A stretch of 64,000 nt of DNA from Methylobacterium sp. (GTDB taxonomy: Bacteria; Pseudomonadota; Alphaproteobacteria; Rhizobiales; Beijerinckiaceae), in assembly GCA_002928875.1 (NCBI GenBank), contig PERO01000002.1, positions 1-64,000 of the forward strand, read 5' to 3'. Under the pieces are notes generated by a model that was given only the letters and a program-made list of their open reading frames with translations, searched no databases and was not told where the DNA came from. A program made the translations under genes and the position numbers. This document shows, in pieces, positions 9,372-19,107 of the stretch (positions are counted from its first letter, which is position 1; each line of letters starts with the position of its first letter).

Positions 9372-9851
9372 ATGAAACTCAACGACCTCCGTGACAATCC
9401 CGGCGCAACCAAGGACCGCATGCGTGTGGGCCGTGGTATCGGCTCGGGCAAGGGCAAGACCGGCGGACGCGGTGTGAAGGGTCAGAAGGCCCGCACCGGC
9501 GTGTCGATCAAGGGCTTCGAAGGCGGCCAGATGCCGCTGCATCGTCGCCTGCCGAAGCGCGGCTTCAACAACTATGGCGCGCTCGACCTTAACGAGGTGA
9601 ATATCGGCCGCATCCAGCAGGCCGTGGACGCCAAGAAGCTCGACCCCAAGGCCGTCGTGACCATCGATGCGCTCGTGGCGGCGGGCATCTGCTCCCGCGC
9701 GCGGGACGGCGTGAAGATCCTCGGCGTGGGCGAACTGAAGGCGAAGCTCGCTTTCGAGGTCTTCCGGGCCTCGAAGAGCGCGGTCGCCGCGATCGAGAAG
9801 GCCGGCGGCTCGGTGAAGCTGCTGGCGCCGGTCGAGGAAGCCTCGGCGTAA
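9372..9851 (+). CDS. rplO: 50S ribosomal protein L15
   Basis: L15 is a late-assembly 50S protein. It is 159 aa from ATG 9372 ([22 protein letters not shown]), preceded by GAGGAGGGGGC; the frame is open upstream inside rpmD but that is not used. The glycine-rich N-terminal region ([18 protein letters not shown]) is the family signature. A long hairpin and a 150-bp GC-rich element separate it from secY. Confidence 0.97.
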   Translation: MKLNDLRDNPGATKDRMRVGRGIGSGKGKTGGRGVKGQKARTGVSIKGFEGGQMPLHRRLPKRGFNNYGALDLNEVNIGRIQQAVDAKKLDPKAVVTIDALVAAGICSRARDGVKILGVGELKAKLAFEVFRASKSAVAAIEKAGGSVKLLAPVEEASA

Positions 9852-9859
9852 CGAAAAGC

Positions 9860-9894
9860 GGAAGGCGCCGGTGGCAAAACACCGGCGCCGTTCC
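9860..9894 (+). terminator. Long hairpin after rplO (terminator-like, weak T-run)
   Basis: Arms 9864-9873 and 9880-9889 pair perfectly over 10 bp around GCAAAA. Outer bases 9860-9863 and 9891-9894 extend the stem with one bulged G. Only a short TATTTC follows, so termination would be partial at most. It lies between rplO and secY, where it could lower the molar output of secY and adk relative to ribosomal proteins. Confidence 0.5.
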
Positions 9895-9910
9895 TATTTC
9901 GACGATCAAG

Positions 9911-10060
9911 ACAGGGGTGCCCCCCGTCTCTCCGTGGCATGGCGCTTCGGGGGACGTGCCGAAGGCACGGGCAGGGGAGGCGCCGGCAGAGCCTGGCATC
10001 GGCATCCCTTGGCCCTGTAAGCCATGGCGAGCCGGTTCCGGCGAGGGACAGGGCAGGGCC
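9911..10060 (+). repeat. GC-rich repeat-like element in the rplO-secY spacer
   Basis: This stretch is non-coding and rich in short inverted repeats. Examples are GTGCC/GGCAC at 9956-9968, GCCGG/CCGGC around 10031-10041, and an outer CCCTGT/ACAGGG pair near 10014-10054. Its make-up resembles mosaic intergenic repeats found in many GC-rich bacteria. Only one copy is seen in this window, so repeat status is not proven. It moves secY 211 bp from rplO, farther than usual. Confidence 0.35.
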
Positions 10061-10062
10061 AC

Positions 10063-11394
10063 ATGGCATCGGCGGCAGAACAGCTGGCAGCAAACTTGAA
10101 TTTCGGCGCTCTCGCCAAGGCGGAAGAGCTGAAGAAGCGCATCTGGTTCACGCTCGGCGCGCTGCTCGTCTATCGTCTCGGCACTTACATTCCGCTGCCG
10201 GGCATCAACCCCGAATCGCTGGCCGACATCTTCAAGCAGCAGCAGGCCGGCGTTCTCGGCCTCTTCAACCTGTTCTCGGGCGGTGCGGTCGGGCGTCTGG
10301 CGATCTTCGCGCTGAACATCATGCCGTATATCTCGGCCTCGATCATCATCCAGCTGATGACGAGCATCTCGCCGCAGCTCGAGGCGCTGAAGAAGGAAGG
10401 CGAGGCGGGTCGCCGCCAGCTGAACCAGTACACGCGCTATCTCACGCTGGTTCTGGCCCTGTTCCAGGCCTGGGGCATCGCCGTGGGCCTGCAGAGTTCC
10501 GGCGGGGTCGTGCTCAATCCGGGTCCGTTCTTCGTGATCTCGACCGTGATCACGCTGACCGGCGGCACGCTGTTCCTGATGTGGCTCGGCGAGCAGATCA
10601 CCAGCCGCGGCATCGGCAACGGCACGTCGCTGATCATCTTCGCGGGCATCGTGGCGGAGCTTCCCTCCGCGATCGCCGGCACGCTGGAACTCGGCCGCCA
10701 GGGCGCGATTTCCACCGGCGTCATCCTCGGCGTCATCGTGATGGCGGTGGCCGTGATCTTCGGCATCGTCTTCTTCGAGCGCGCGCAGCGCCGCCTGCTG
10801 ATCAACTATCCGAAGCGGCAGATGGGCAACCGCGTCTTCGAGGGGCAGACCTCGTTCCTGCCGCTGAAATTGAACACGGCGGGGGTGATTCCGCCGATCT
10901 TCGCCTCGTCCCTGCTGCTGATGCCCACGACCATCGCCAGCTTCGCGCAGGCCGGCGGCCCGGAATGGCTGCAGACCATGAACACCTATCTGGGGCATGG
11001 CCGGCCGCTCTACATGGTGCTCTACGCCGCCCTGATCGTGTTTTTCGCCTTCTTCTACACGGCGATCGTCTTCAACCCTACAGAGACGGCCGACAACCTG
11101 AAGAAGCATGGCGGCTTCATCCCCGGCATCCGCCCGGGCGAGAAGACCGCGACCTATATCGATAACGTGCTCTCCCGCATCACCGTGATCGGCGCGATCT
11201 ACTTGACGGTGGTATGCCTCTTACCCGAATTTCTCATTTCCGCCGCCGCGCTTCCGTTCTATTTCGGGGGCACGTCCATTCTCATCGTCGTCTCGGTGAC
11301 CATGGACACGGTGGCGCAGGTGCATGGCTATCTGCTGGCGCACCAATATGAGGGCCTCGTGAAGAAGGCCAAGCTGCGGGGAGCGAAACGCTGA
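10063..11394 (+). CDS. secY: Protein translocase subunit SecY
   Basis: SecY is the channel of the Sec translocon in the inner membrane. It is 443 aa from ATG 10063 ([15 protein letters not shown]), which matches relatives. An in-frame ATG at 10024 would add 13 residues read from the repeat-like element and has no ribosome-binding site. The first hydrophobic segment ([15 protein letters not shown]) is followed by IPLPGI; the conserved cytoplasmic loops (KRQMGNR region, [13 protein letters not shown]) are present. About ten membrane segments are visible. The stop overlaps the adk start (TGATG). Confidence 0.97.
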   Translation: MASAAEQLAANLNFGALAKAEELKKRIWFTLGALLVYRLGTYIPLPGINPESLADIFKQQQAGVLGLFNLFSGGAVGRLAIFALNIMPYISASIIIQLMTSISPQLEALKKEGEAGRRQLNQYTRYLTLVLALFQAWGIAVGLQSSGGVVLNPGPFFVISTVITLTGGTLFLMWLGEQITSRGIGNGTSLIIFAGIVAELPSAIAGTLELGRQGAISTGVILGVIVMAVAVIFGIVFFERAQRRLLINYPKRQMGNRVFEGQTSFLPLKLNTAGVIPPIFASSLLLMPTTIASFAQAGGPEWLQTMNTYLGHGRPLYMVLYAALIVFFAFFYTAIVFNPTETADNLKKHGGFIPGIRPGEKTATYIDNVLSRITVIGAIYLTVVCLLPEFLISAAALPFYFGGTSILIVVSVTMDTVAQVHGYLLAHQYEGLVKKAKLRGAKR

Positions 11395-11975
11395 TGAGAC
11401 TGATTCTGCTGGGGCCTCCCGGCGCGGGGAAGGGAACCCAGGCCAGCCGCCTGGTCGAGAAGCATGGCATCGTCCAGCTTTCAACCGGTGACATGCTGCG
11501 GGCGGCCGTGGCGGCCGAAACGCCGATCGGCCTCAAGGCCAAGGCGGTGATGGAATCGGGCGGTCTCGTCTCCGACGACATCGTGATCGGCATCATCCGG
11601 GACCGGATCCAGGAGCCCGATGCGAAGAAGGGCTTTATTCTCGATGGCTTCCCGCGCACCGTGGCGCAGGCCGAGGCGCTCGAGGCTTTGCTCGCCAAGG
11701 AAGGCCTGAAGCTGAATGCGGTGATCGAGCTGAAGGTCGACCAGTCGAAGCTCGTGGACCGCATCGTCAAGCGCGCCACCGAGGCGAAGGCCGCCGGGCA
11801 GCCCGTGCGCAAGGATGACGACCCGGAGGTCTTCAAGACCCGTCTCGCGGCCTATAACCGCGACACGGCGGCCGTGACGCCGTTTTATGGCGCGCATGGC
11901 CAGCTGACGGTGATCGACGGCATGCAGCCGATCGATGCCGTCGCGAAGGCGATCGATACGGTTCTCGCGGGTTGA
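11394..11975 (+). CDS. adk: Adenylate kinase
   Basis: It interconverts ATP+AMP and 2 ADP in the cytoplasm. The 193-aa protein has the P-loop [10 protein letters not shown] at residues 7-16, the NMP-binding segment (STGDMLRAA) and the DGFPRT motif. The LID is the short form without the four-cysteine zinc site. It overlaps secY by one base, as in most alphaproteobacteria, and ends 289 bp before rpsM, with a terminator candidate in between. Confidence 0.97.
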   Translation: MRLILLGPPGAGKGTQASRLVEKHGIVQLSTGDMLRAAVAAETPIGLKAKAVMESGGLVSDDIVIGIIRDRIQEPDAKKGFILDGFPRTVAQAEALEALLAKEGLKLNAVIELKVDQSKLVDRIVKRATEAKAAGQPVRKDDDPEVFKTRLAAYNRDTAAVTPFYGAHGQLTVIDGMQPIDAVAKAIDTVLAG

Positions 11976-12028
11976 CGGCCATCGGAGCGGCGCGGAAGCG
12001 TCTGTCCCGATTTTTGACGATTTCGGAC

Positions 12029-12057
12029 TTGACGGAGACGACTTCTCTGTCTATCGG
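12029..12057 (+). promoter_or_regulatory. Promoter candidate downstream of adk
   Basis: TTGACG at 12029-12034 is followed after 16-17 nt by CTATCG/TATCGG at 12051-12057. The same -10 hexamer CTATCG also occurs in the pccB promoter candidate. It lies 54 bp beyond the adk stop and about 25 bp before a terminator-like hairpin. A transcript from it would therefore meet that hairpin before rpsM. Confidence 0.35.
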
Positions 12058-12082
12058 CAAGTCCCTACCGACAAAGCGTTCT

Positions 12083-12114
12083 CGCGCGGGGTTGCCTCGC
12101 GCGTTTTGCTTTTT
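12083..12114 (+). terminator. Intrinsic terminator between adk and rpsM
   Basis: Arms 12083-12091 and 12095-12103 form 9 bp with one G-T pair and a 3-nt loop (TTG). The tail TTTTGCTTTTT follows directly. It would end secY-adk transcripts, or act as an attenuator for a transcript starting near 12060. The rpsM group would then need read-through or a promoter that I cannot place between 12115 and 12260. Confidence 0.65.
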
Positions 12115-12264
12115 GGGAAAATCCATGGGCCAGAGGGAACGACGTTCCGCTTCGGCTCTCCCGTCGGAAGCCAGGAATTTGCAGGCTCTGCGTCGTAACG
12201 GGCGCAATGCCGTGGAAGAAGCGGGCGCGGATTGCCGCGTCCCGAGCGGTTGAGGAGAAGAGCG

Positions 12265-12633
<369 letters not shown>

Positions 12634-12694
12634 GCTTTTCCGGCTCTGGCGCGCATCCCGCGCCGGCCGATGACAGGACGAAGGCGCTGAAAGC

Positions 12695-13084
12695 ATGGCC
12701 AAGGAAGCAACCCGGGTTCGCCGTCGCGAACGCAAGAACATCGTGTCGGGCATCGTTCACGTGAACGCGTCCTTCAACAACACGATGATCACCATCACCG
12801 ATGCGCAGGGCAACACGATTGCCTGGTCGACCTCGGGCGCGATGGGGTTCAAGGGGTCCAAGAAGTCCACCCCCTACGCGGCGCAGGTCGCGGCGGAAGA
12901 TGCCGCCCGCAAGGCGTCCGAGCACGGTATGCGCACCGTCGAGGTGGAAGTGTCCGGCCCCGGTTCGGGCCGCGAATCGGCGCTCCGCGCACTGCAGGCG
13001 GCCGGCTTCAACGTCACCTCGATCCGTGACGTGACGCCGATCCCGCATAACGGTTGCCGCCCGCGCAAGCGCCGCCGCGTCTGA
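12695..13084 (+). CDS. rpsK: 30S ribosomal protein S11
   Basis: S11 lines the mRNA exit channel of the 30S platform. The 129-aa length is standard. The signature block [19 protein letters not shown] is present, and the protein ends [17 protein letters not shown]. It lies between rpsM and rpoA. A 9-bp hairpin in the following 73-bp spacer separates it from rpoA. Confidence 0.98.
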   Translation: MAKEATRVRRRERKNIVSGIVHVNASFNNTMITITDAQGNTIAWSTSGAMGFKGSKKSTPYAAQVAAEDAARKASEHGMRTVEVEVSGPGSGRESALRALQAAGFNVTSIRDVTPIPHNGCRPRKRRRV

Positions 13085-13107
13085 TTTCGTTCCGCGTGAC
13101 TGCCCCC

Positions 13108-13129
13108 GCCCGCGCGTTCCCGCGCGGGC
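13108..13129 (+). promoter_or_regulatory. 9-bp hairpin between rpsK and rpoA
   Basis: Arms 13108-13116 and 13121-13129 pair perfectly around TTCC. The tail CGTTCCG is not a T-run, so strong termination is unlikely. It may be a processing point or stability element setting the ratio of ribosomal to RNA polymerase products. Confidence 0.45.
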
Positions 13130-13157
13130 CGTTCCGTATCTGTCGAGAGGTTTGCCC

Positions 13158-14174
13158 GTGATCCAGAAGAACTGGCAGGAACTGATCAAGCCGAAGAAAC
13201 TCGAGGTCATTCCGGGCGACGATGCCGGCCGTTCGGCGACCGTCGTGGCCGAGCCGCTCGAGCGTGGCTTCGGCATGACGCTCGGCAACGCGCTGCGCCG
13301 CGTGCTTTTGTCGTCGCTCCAGGGCGCGGCCGTGACCGCGATCCATATCGACGGCGTGCTGCACGAGTTCTCCTCGATCCCGGGCGTCCGCGAGGACGTG
13401 ACCGACATCGTGCTGAACGTGAAGGACATCGCGCTCAAGATGGGCGGCGAGGGCACGAAGCGCCTGATGCTGCGCAAGCAGGGTCCGGGCGTCGTCACCG
13501 CCGGCGATATCGGCGTGACGGGCGACATTCAGGTCCTGAACCCGGAACTCGAGATCTGCACCCTCGATGAGGGCGCCGAGATCCGCATGGAACTCCATGT
13601 CACCACCGGCAAGGGCTATGTCGCCGCCGAGCGCAACCGCCCGGAAGACGCGATGATCGGGCTCATCCCGGTCGACAGCCTGTTCTCCCCGGTGCGCAAG
13701 GTGTCCTACCGCGTCGAGAACACGCGTTCGGGCCAGATCCTCGATTATGACAAGCTGACCATGACCATCGAGACCGATGGCTCGGTGAGCCCCGAGGATG
13801 CGCTCGCCTTCTCGGCGCGCATCCTGCAGGACCAGCTCGACATCTTCCTCAACTTCGAGGAGCCGAAGAAGCAGGAGGCCGCTCCGGCCATTCCGGATCT
13901 CGCCTTCAACCCGGCTCTGCTGAAGAAGGTCGACGAACTCGAGCTGTCGGTCCGTTCGGCCAACTGCCTGAAGAACGACAACATCGTCTATATCGGCGAC
14001 CTGATCCAGAAGTCGGAAGCGGAGATGCTCCGCACCCCGAACTTCGGTCGCAAGTCGCTGAACGAGATCAAGGAAGTGCTCGCGCAGATGGGCCTGCATC
14101 TCGGCATGGAAGTGCCGGGCTGGCCGCCGGAGAACATCGAAGATCTCGCGAAGCGCTTCGAAGAGCATTACTGA
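13158..14174 (+). CDS. rpoA: DNA-directed RNA polymerase subunit alpha
   Basis: The alpha dimer nucleates RNA polymerase assembly, and its C-terminal domain binds UP elements and activators. It is 338 aa from GTG 13158 ((M)[16 protein letters not shown]), with GAGAGG upstream; a TTG two codons earlier is less likely. The N-terminal domain holds [19 protein letters not shown] near residues 37-55. The C-terminal domain holds [23 protein letters not shown] and the [11 protein letters not shown] helix. It stands before rplQ in the alpha operon. Confidence 0.98.
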   Translation: MIQKNWQELIKPKKLEVIPGDDAGRSATVVAEPLERGFGMTLGNALRRVLLSSLQGAAVTAIHIDGVLHEFSSIPGVREDVTDIVLNVKDIALKMGGEGTKRLMLRKQGPGVVTAGDIGVTGDIQVLNPELEICTLDEGAEIRMELHVTTGKGYVAAERNRPEDAMIGLIPVDSLFSPVRKVSYRVENTRSGQILDYDKLTMTIETDGSVSPEDALAFSARILQDQLDIFLNFEEPKKQEAAPAIPDLAFNPALLKKVDELELSVRSANCLKNDNIVYIGDLIQKSEAEMLRTPNFGRKSLNEIKEVLAQMGLHLGMEVPGWPPENIEDLAKRFEEHY

Positions 14175-14181
14175 GCCTGAA

Positions 14182-14203
14182 CCGCCCCGGCTTTTCGGGG
14201 CGG
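14182..14203 (+). promoter_or_regulatory. 8-bp hairpin between rpoA and rplQ
   Basis: Arms 14182-14189 and 14196-14203 pair perfectly around GCTTTT. The downstream ATAACAAG has no T-run. It begins 8 bp after the rpoA stop. A role in transcript processing or 3'-end protection is possible. Confidence 0.45.
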
Positions 14204-14261
14204 ATAACAAGAAACGCAGCCATTCCTTGACACGGTGGCTGGCTGAAATGGAGTAAGGTCC

Positions 14262-14684
14262 ATGCGTCACGGTTTCCGCGGTCGTCGCTTCTCGCGCACA
14301 TCAAGCCATCGCAAGGCGATGTTCGCCAATCTTGCGCAGGCCCTCATCAATCACGAGCAGATCGTCACCACGCTGCCGAAGGCGAAGGATCTTCGCCCGG
14401 TCGTGGAGAAGCTCGTGACCCTCGGCAAGAAGGGTGATCTCAATGCCCGCCGCCAGGCGATCGCCGAATTGCGCGACGCGGAGCTCGTGAAGAAGCTCTT
14501 CGACGTGCTGGCCCCGCGCTACGCCGCGCGCAACGGCGGTTACACCCGCGTGCTGAAGGCCGGTTTCCGCTACGGCGACTCGGCGCCGATGGCTGTCATC
14601 GAGTTCGTGGATCGTGACGTCGATGCCAAGGGCAAGGCCGACAAGGCCCGCGCTGCCGAGAAGGCGCAGCCGGAAGCGGCCTGA
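14262..14684 (+). CDS. rplQ: 50S ribosomal protein L17
   Basis: L17 lies near the tunnel exit. The 140-aa protein begins [29 protein letters not shown], the signature of the family, and ends in an Ala/Lys-rich tail common in this order. GGAGTAAGGTCC provides the ribosome-binding site. It is the last gene of the superoperon and is followed after 25 bp by a strong terminator. Confidence 0.97.
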   Translation: MRHGFRGRRFSRTSSHRKAMFANLAQALINHEQIVTTLPKAKDLRPVVEKLVTLGKKGDLNARRQAIAELRDAELVKKLFDVLAPRYAARNGGYTRVLKAGFRYGDSAPMAVIEFVDRDVDAKGKADKARAAEKAQPEAA

Positions 14685-14709
14685 GGGCTGGCTTCGCAAG
14701 GGTTTGGGA

Positions 14710-14733
14710 AAGGCGGCTCCGGCCGCCTTTTTT
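14710..14733 (+). terminator. Intrinsic terminator of the ribosomal superoperon
   Basis: Arms 14711-14717 and 14722-14728 give a 7-bp stem with loop TCCG, followed by a run of T (14728-14733) and CTT. It is a textbook intrinsic terminator just after rplQ. It also lies before the stop of the convergent BLUF gene. Confidence 0.9.
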
Positions 14734-14757
14734 CTTGCCTCGCGGGCCCGGATTGCC

Positions 14758-15189
14758 TCACGCGCTGCGCTGGCGCAGGCTTTCGGCTTCCCGCAAGGCG
14801 CAGGCGAGAATGCGGTCGAAAGGCAGGTCGAGCCGGAGGCCGTGTGACGGCTCGATCAGCGGCGTGAGCGTCAGGCCGTAGAGCGGCTCCATCGTGCAGC
14901 CCATCGCCCAATCGGCAAACATGGGCTCGCGGACCGGTCGGGTCTCGATCAGCCGGACGTCGGAATGGCGGTGATCGAAGAGAATGCGGCGGAAAAGGCT
15001 CGTGATGACCGCAGCCTCGCCTTCGAGGACCTGGGCAAACCAGTCGGCCCCGATCAAAAGAAAGCCATTGATTCCGGCTTGACTGTTGAAACGGCGCGCG
15101 GTTTCGAGGATCGCGCCAATGTGACGGGATCCCGCATCGCTGGCAGGATCAAAGGTCGCGGAACTGGTGTAGACAAGCTGTGTGATCAA
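14758..15189 (-). CDS. BLUF-domain blue-light sensor protein
   Basis: BLUF proteins bind FAD and respond to blue light by rearranging a Tyr-Gln hydrogen-bond network. The 143-aa protein is a single BLUF domain with a short tail and no visible output domain. Key residues match: Tyr7, Asn35, Gln53 in the FxQxLEG motif (residues 51-57), and Trp94/Met96 in the C-terminal WxMG. The start is a TTG (15189) with GGGGAGAG about 9 nt upstream; no ATG start fits the domain. It is convergent with rplQ and divergent from degP 52 bp away. Its partner is unknown. Confidence 0.85.
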   Translation of the reverse strand: MITQLVYTSSATFDPASDAGSRHIGAILETARRFNSQAGINGFLLIGADWFAQVLEGEAAVITSLFRRILFDHRHSDVRLIETRPVREPMFADWAMGCTMEPLYGLTLTPLIEPSHGLRLDLPFDRILACALREAESLRQRSA

Positions 15190-15241
15190 CTTGCAAGCTC
15201 TCCCCTGACCACACCAGTCTCATATTCAAGGTTACGAAGTT

Positions 15242-16687
<1,446 letters not shown>

Positions 16688-16689
16688 GC

Positions 16690-17988
16690 ATGGAAGCGCC
16701 GGCGCGCCCCCTGGCGGATCGCCTGCGCCCGCAGGAGGTGGCGGATCTTGTCGGCCAGGATCATCTCACTGGCGAAGGCGGCGCCATTGCCCGCCTGCTC
16801 GAGGCCGCGGACCTGCCTTCGATGATCCTCTGGGGCCCGCCCGGAACGGGCAAGACGAGCTTCGCGCGGGCGCTCGCGGCGAGCCGGCCCGCTTACGCCT
16901 TCGAGCCGATCTCGGCGATCTTCTCGGGCGTCGCGGACCTGAAGAAAGCCTTCGAGGCGGCGCGCCTGCGCCGGCAGATGGGGCAGGGCACGCTGCTGTT
17001 TGTGGATGAGATCCATCGCTTCAACAAGGCGCAGCAGGACAGTTTCCTGCCCGTGATGGAGGATGGCACCGTCACGCTGATCGGCGCGACGACGGAAAAT
17101 CCGAGCTTCGCGCTCAATTCCGCCCTGCTGTCGCGCGCGCGGGTGCTGACCTTCCGGGCCCTGGACGAGGCGGCGCTCGAGCGTTTGCTCGCGCGTGCCG
17201 AGGAGGCGCAAGGCGAAGCGCTGCCCCTCACGCCCGTTGCCCGGCAGGCGCTGCTCGGCATGGCCGATGGCGATGGTCGCGCGATTCTCACGCTCGCCGA
17301 GGATGTCTGGCGGGCCGCAAAACCGGGCGAAACGCTCGACGAATCGGCCCTCACCGCGGCCCTGCAGCGGCGCGCGCCGCTCTATGACAAGGCGGAGGAG
17401 GGGCATTACAATCTCATCTCTGCCCTGCATAAATGCGTGCGCGGCTCCGATCCCGATGCCGCGCTCTATTATTTCTGCCGCATGGCCGAGGCGGGGGAAG
17501 ACCCGCGCTTCCTCGCCCGCCGGCTGGTGCGCATGGCGGTGGAGGATATCGGCCTCGCCGACCCGCAAGCGCTGATCCATGCGCGGGCGGCGGCCGAGGC
17601 TTACGAACAGCTCGGTTCGCCCGAAGGCGAACTCGCGCTTGCCAATTGCGTTCTCTATCTCGCGACCGCGCCGAAATCGAACGCGGCCTATGTCGCCTAC
17701 AAGGCGGCGAGCCGGGTTGCGAAGCAGGCGGGATCGCTGATGCCGCCAAAGACCATCCTCAATGCGCCGACGAAGCTGATGAAGAACGAGGGTTATGGCT
17801 CGGGTTATGCCTACGATCACGACGAGCCGCATGCCTTCTCGGGCCAGGATTACTGGCCGGAGAAACTCGGCCGGCAGCGCTTCTACACCCCGCCCGAGCG
17901 CGGCTTCGAACGCGAGATCCTGAAGCGGCTCGAATTCTGGGAGCGCCTTCGTCACGAGCGCCAGGGCGAGAAGAAGGGCGAGACATGA
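16690..17988 (+). CDS. rarA: Replication-associated recombination protein A (AAA+ ATPase)
   Basis: RarA/MgsA acts at stalled replication forks and is related to clamp-loader ATPases. The 432-aa protein has Walker A GPPGTGKTS at residues 49-57, Walker B LLFVDEIH ending at 109, and sensor 1 GATTENPSF. A C-terminal MgsA domain includes the GSPEGELAL and MPPKTILNAPTKLMK regions. It lies 2 bp after degP and overlaps the next gene by 4 bases (ATGA). Confidence 0.93.
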   Translation: MEAPARPLADRLRPQEVADLVGQDHLTGEGGAIARLLEAADLPSMILWGPPGTGKTSFARALAASRPAYAFEPISAIFSGVADLKKAFEAARLRRQMGQGTLLFVDEIHRFNKAQQDSFLPVMEDGTVTLIGATTENPSFALNSALLSRARVLTFRALDEAALERLLARAEEAQGEALPLTPVARQALLGMADGDGRAILTLAEDVWRAAKPGETLDESALTAALQRRAPLYDKAEEGHYNLISALHKCVRGSDPDAALYYFCRMAEAGEDPRFLARRLVRMAVEDIGLADPQALIHARAAAEAYEQLGSPEGELALANCVLYLATAPKSNAAYVAYKAASRVAKQAGSLMPPKTILNAPTKLMKNEGYGSGYAYDHDEPHAFSGQDYWPEKLGRQRFYTPPERGFEREILKRLEFWERLRHERQGEKKGET

Positions 17989-18632
17989 CCGGACGGGAAC
18001 GAACCGGCCGCATCGTTGCCGGCCTGATCGCGGCGCTGGGTGCGGCATCGCTCTACATCCAGGCGCTGGCCATCGTCGAGATCGGCGCGGGGCGCGGGCT
18101 CGGCCCCATCGTGTCGCTCTGGTCGATGCTCGGCTATTTCACGATCCTCACCAACATGGCGATCGTGGTGGTGATGGCCGCCATCGCGCTCGAACGCTGG
18201 CCGCGTTGGTGGCCGGGACCGCGCGGACTGCTCGCGAGCCTGACGGCCTGCATCCTGCTTGTCGGAGCGGTCTATCACCTATTGTTGCGCAATCTCTGGA
18301 ATCCGGTTGGCCTTTACTGGTGGGCGGATCAAGGCCTGCATACGGCGATGCCGCTGCTTACCTTCGCGTTCTGGCTGGTCTTCGCCCCCAAGGCGGGCCT
18401 GCGTTACGCCCATGTGCCCCGCTGGCTGCTCTTTCCCGTCGCCTATGCCGTCTATGTTCAGGCACGTGGCGCCCTGGAGGGCTGGTATCCCTATCCATTC
18501 TCGGATGCGAAGGCGCTGGGATTGGGCAAGGTGATCCTGAATTCCGCCGGCATCGGGGTCTTCTTCGTGCTGGCATCGCTGGCGATCGTCGCCTTGGCGA
18601 AGGGTCTCGCGCCACGTTCGCCGCCGTCCTGA
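17985..18632 (+). CDS. Pr6Pr-type six-helix integral membrane protein
   Basis: The 215-aa protein has about six hydrophobic segments. Motifs WSMLGYFTILTN (residues 42-53) and a later YWWADQGLHTAMPLL recall the Pr6Pr/FAR-17a-AIG1-like membrane family, whose bacterial members have no firm function. It starts at ATG 17985, overlapping the rarA stop; the frame is open upstream within rarA but without coding merit. The C-terminal residue run is Pro/Ser-rich. Inner-membrane location is clear; function is not. Confidence 0.7.
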   Translation: MTGRERTGRIVAGLIAALGAASLYIQALAIVEIGAGRGLGPIVSLWSMLGYFTILTNMAIVVVMAAIALERWPRWWPGPRGLLASLTACILLVGAVYHLLLRNLWNPVGLYWWADQGLHTAMPLLTFAFWLVFAPKAGLRYAHVPRWLLFPVAYAVYVQARGALEGWYPYPFSDAKALGLGKVILNSAGIGVFFVLASLAIVALAKGLAPRSPPS

Positions 18633-18710
18633 AGCCGGGCGTGACCGGTGCCGCGCCGGAAAGGCCGCAGCGCGCTTGCCGCCCGCGCCTGCGCCTGTCA
18701 CAAGGGCCGG

Positions 18711-19091
18711 ATGCAAACGGCCTTTCTGATCTTTCTTGGCGGGGGAGCGGGCTCCGTGCTGCGCTGGCTCACCGGGCTTGGCGCGGCGCGCGCCTTCGGC
18801 ACCGGGTTTCCGGCCGGGACGCTTCTCGTGAACCTCATCGGCTGTTTCGTGATGGGCCTGCTGGCGCGGCTTCTTCTGCCCGCCGATGCCGGTGGCGCGG
18901 ATGCGCGCTTCCTGCTGATGACGGGACTGCTCGGCGGGTATACGACCTTTTCGGCCTTCGCGCTCGACGCGGCGGGCCTGTGGATGCGCGAGGCGAGCGG
19001 GCTCGCGGTGGTTTATGTCGGCCTTTCGGTGATGGGATCGCTGTTGGCCGTGGCGCTGGGCCTGTGGCTCGGCGCGGGATGGGCGAGGTAA
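18711..19091 (+). CDS. crcB: Fluoride channel CrcB/Fluc
   Basis: Fluc channels export fluoride and work as antiparallel dimers. It is 126 aa from ATG 18711 (MQTAFLIFLGGGAGSVLRW). Upstream in-frame codons encode a basic stretch unlike the family and are excluded. The conserved GxxGSVLRW start, the FPAGTLLVNLIGCFVMGLL segment (key Asn) and the GLLGGYTTFSAFALDA segment (Thr-Thr-Phe/Ser) are all present. Four membrane helices fit. I looked for a fluoride riboswitch in the 78 bp before it and saw none. Confidence 0.92.
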   Translation: MQTAFLIFLGGGAGSVLRWLTGLGAARAFGTGFPAGTLLVNLIGCFVMGLLARLLLPADAGGADARFLLMTGLLGGYTTFSAFALDAAGLWMREASGLAVVYVGLSVMGSLLAVALGLWLGAGWAR

Positions 19092-19107
19092 TCATGGCAG
19101 GGGAATC

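Noticed and set aside
10024-10062. Earlier ATG for secY adding 13 residues
   Set aside because: It lacks a ribosome-binding site, the residues are unlike SecY N-termini, and they derive from the repeat-like element.
14227-14259. TTGACA before rplQ as an internal promoter
   Set aside because: The -35 is perfect, but no -10 lies at 16-19 bp, and any start would fall on or inside the rplQ ribosome-binding site.
18633-18710. Possible fluoride riboswitch before crcB
   Set aside because: The 78-bp region has no match to the fluoride-aptamer pattern, and the gene is tightly packed in an operon-like run.
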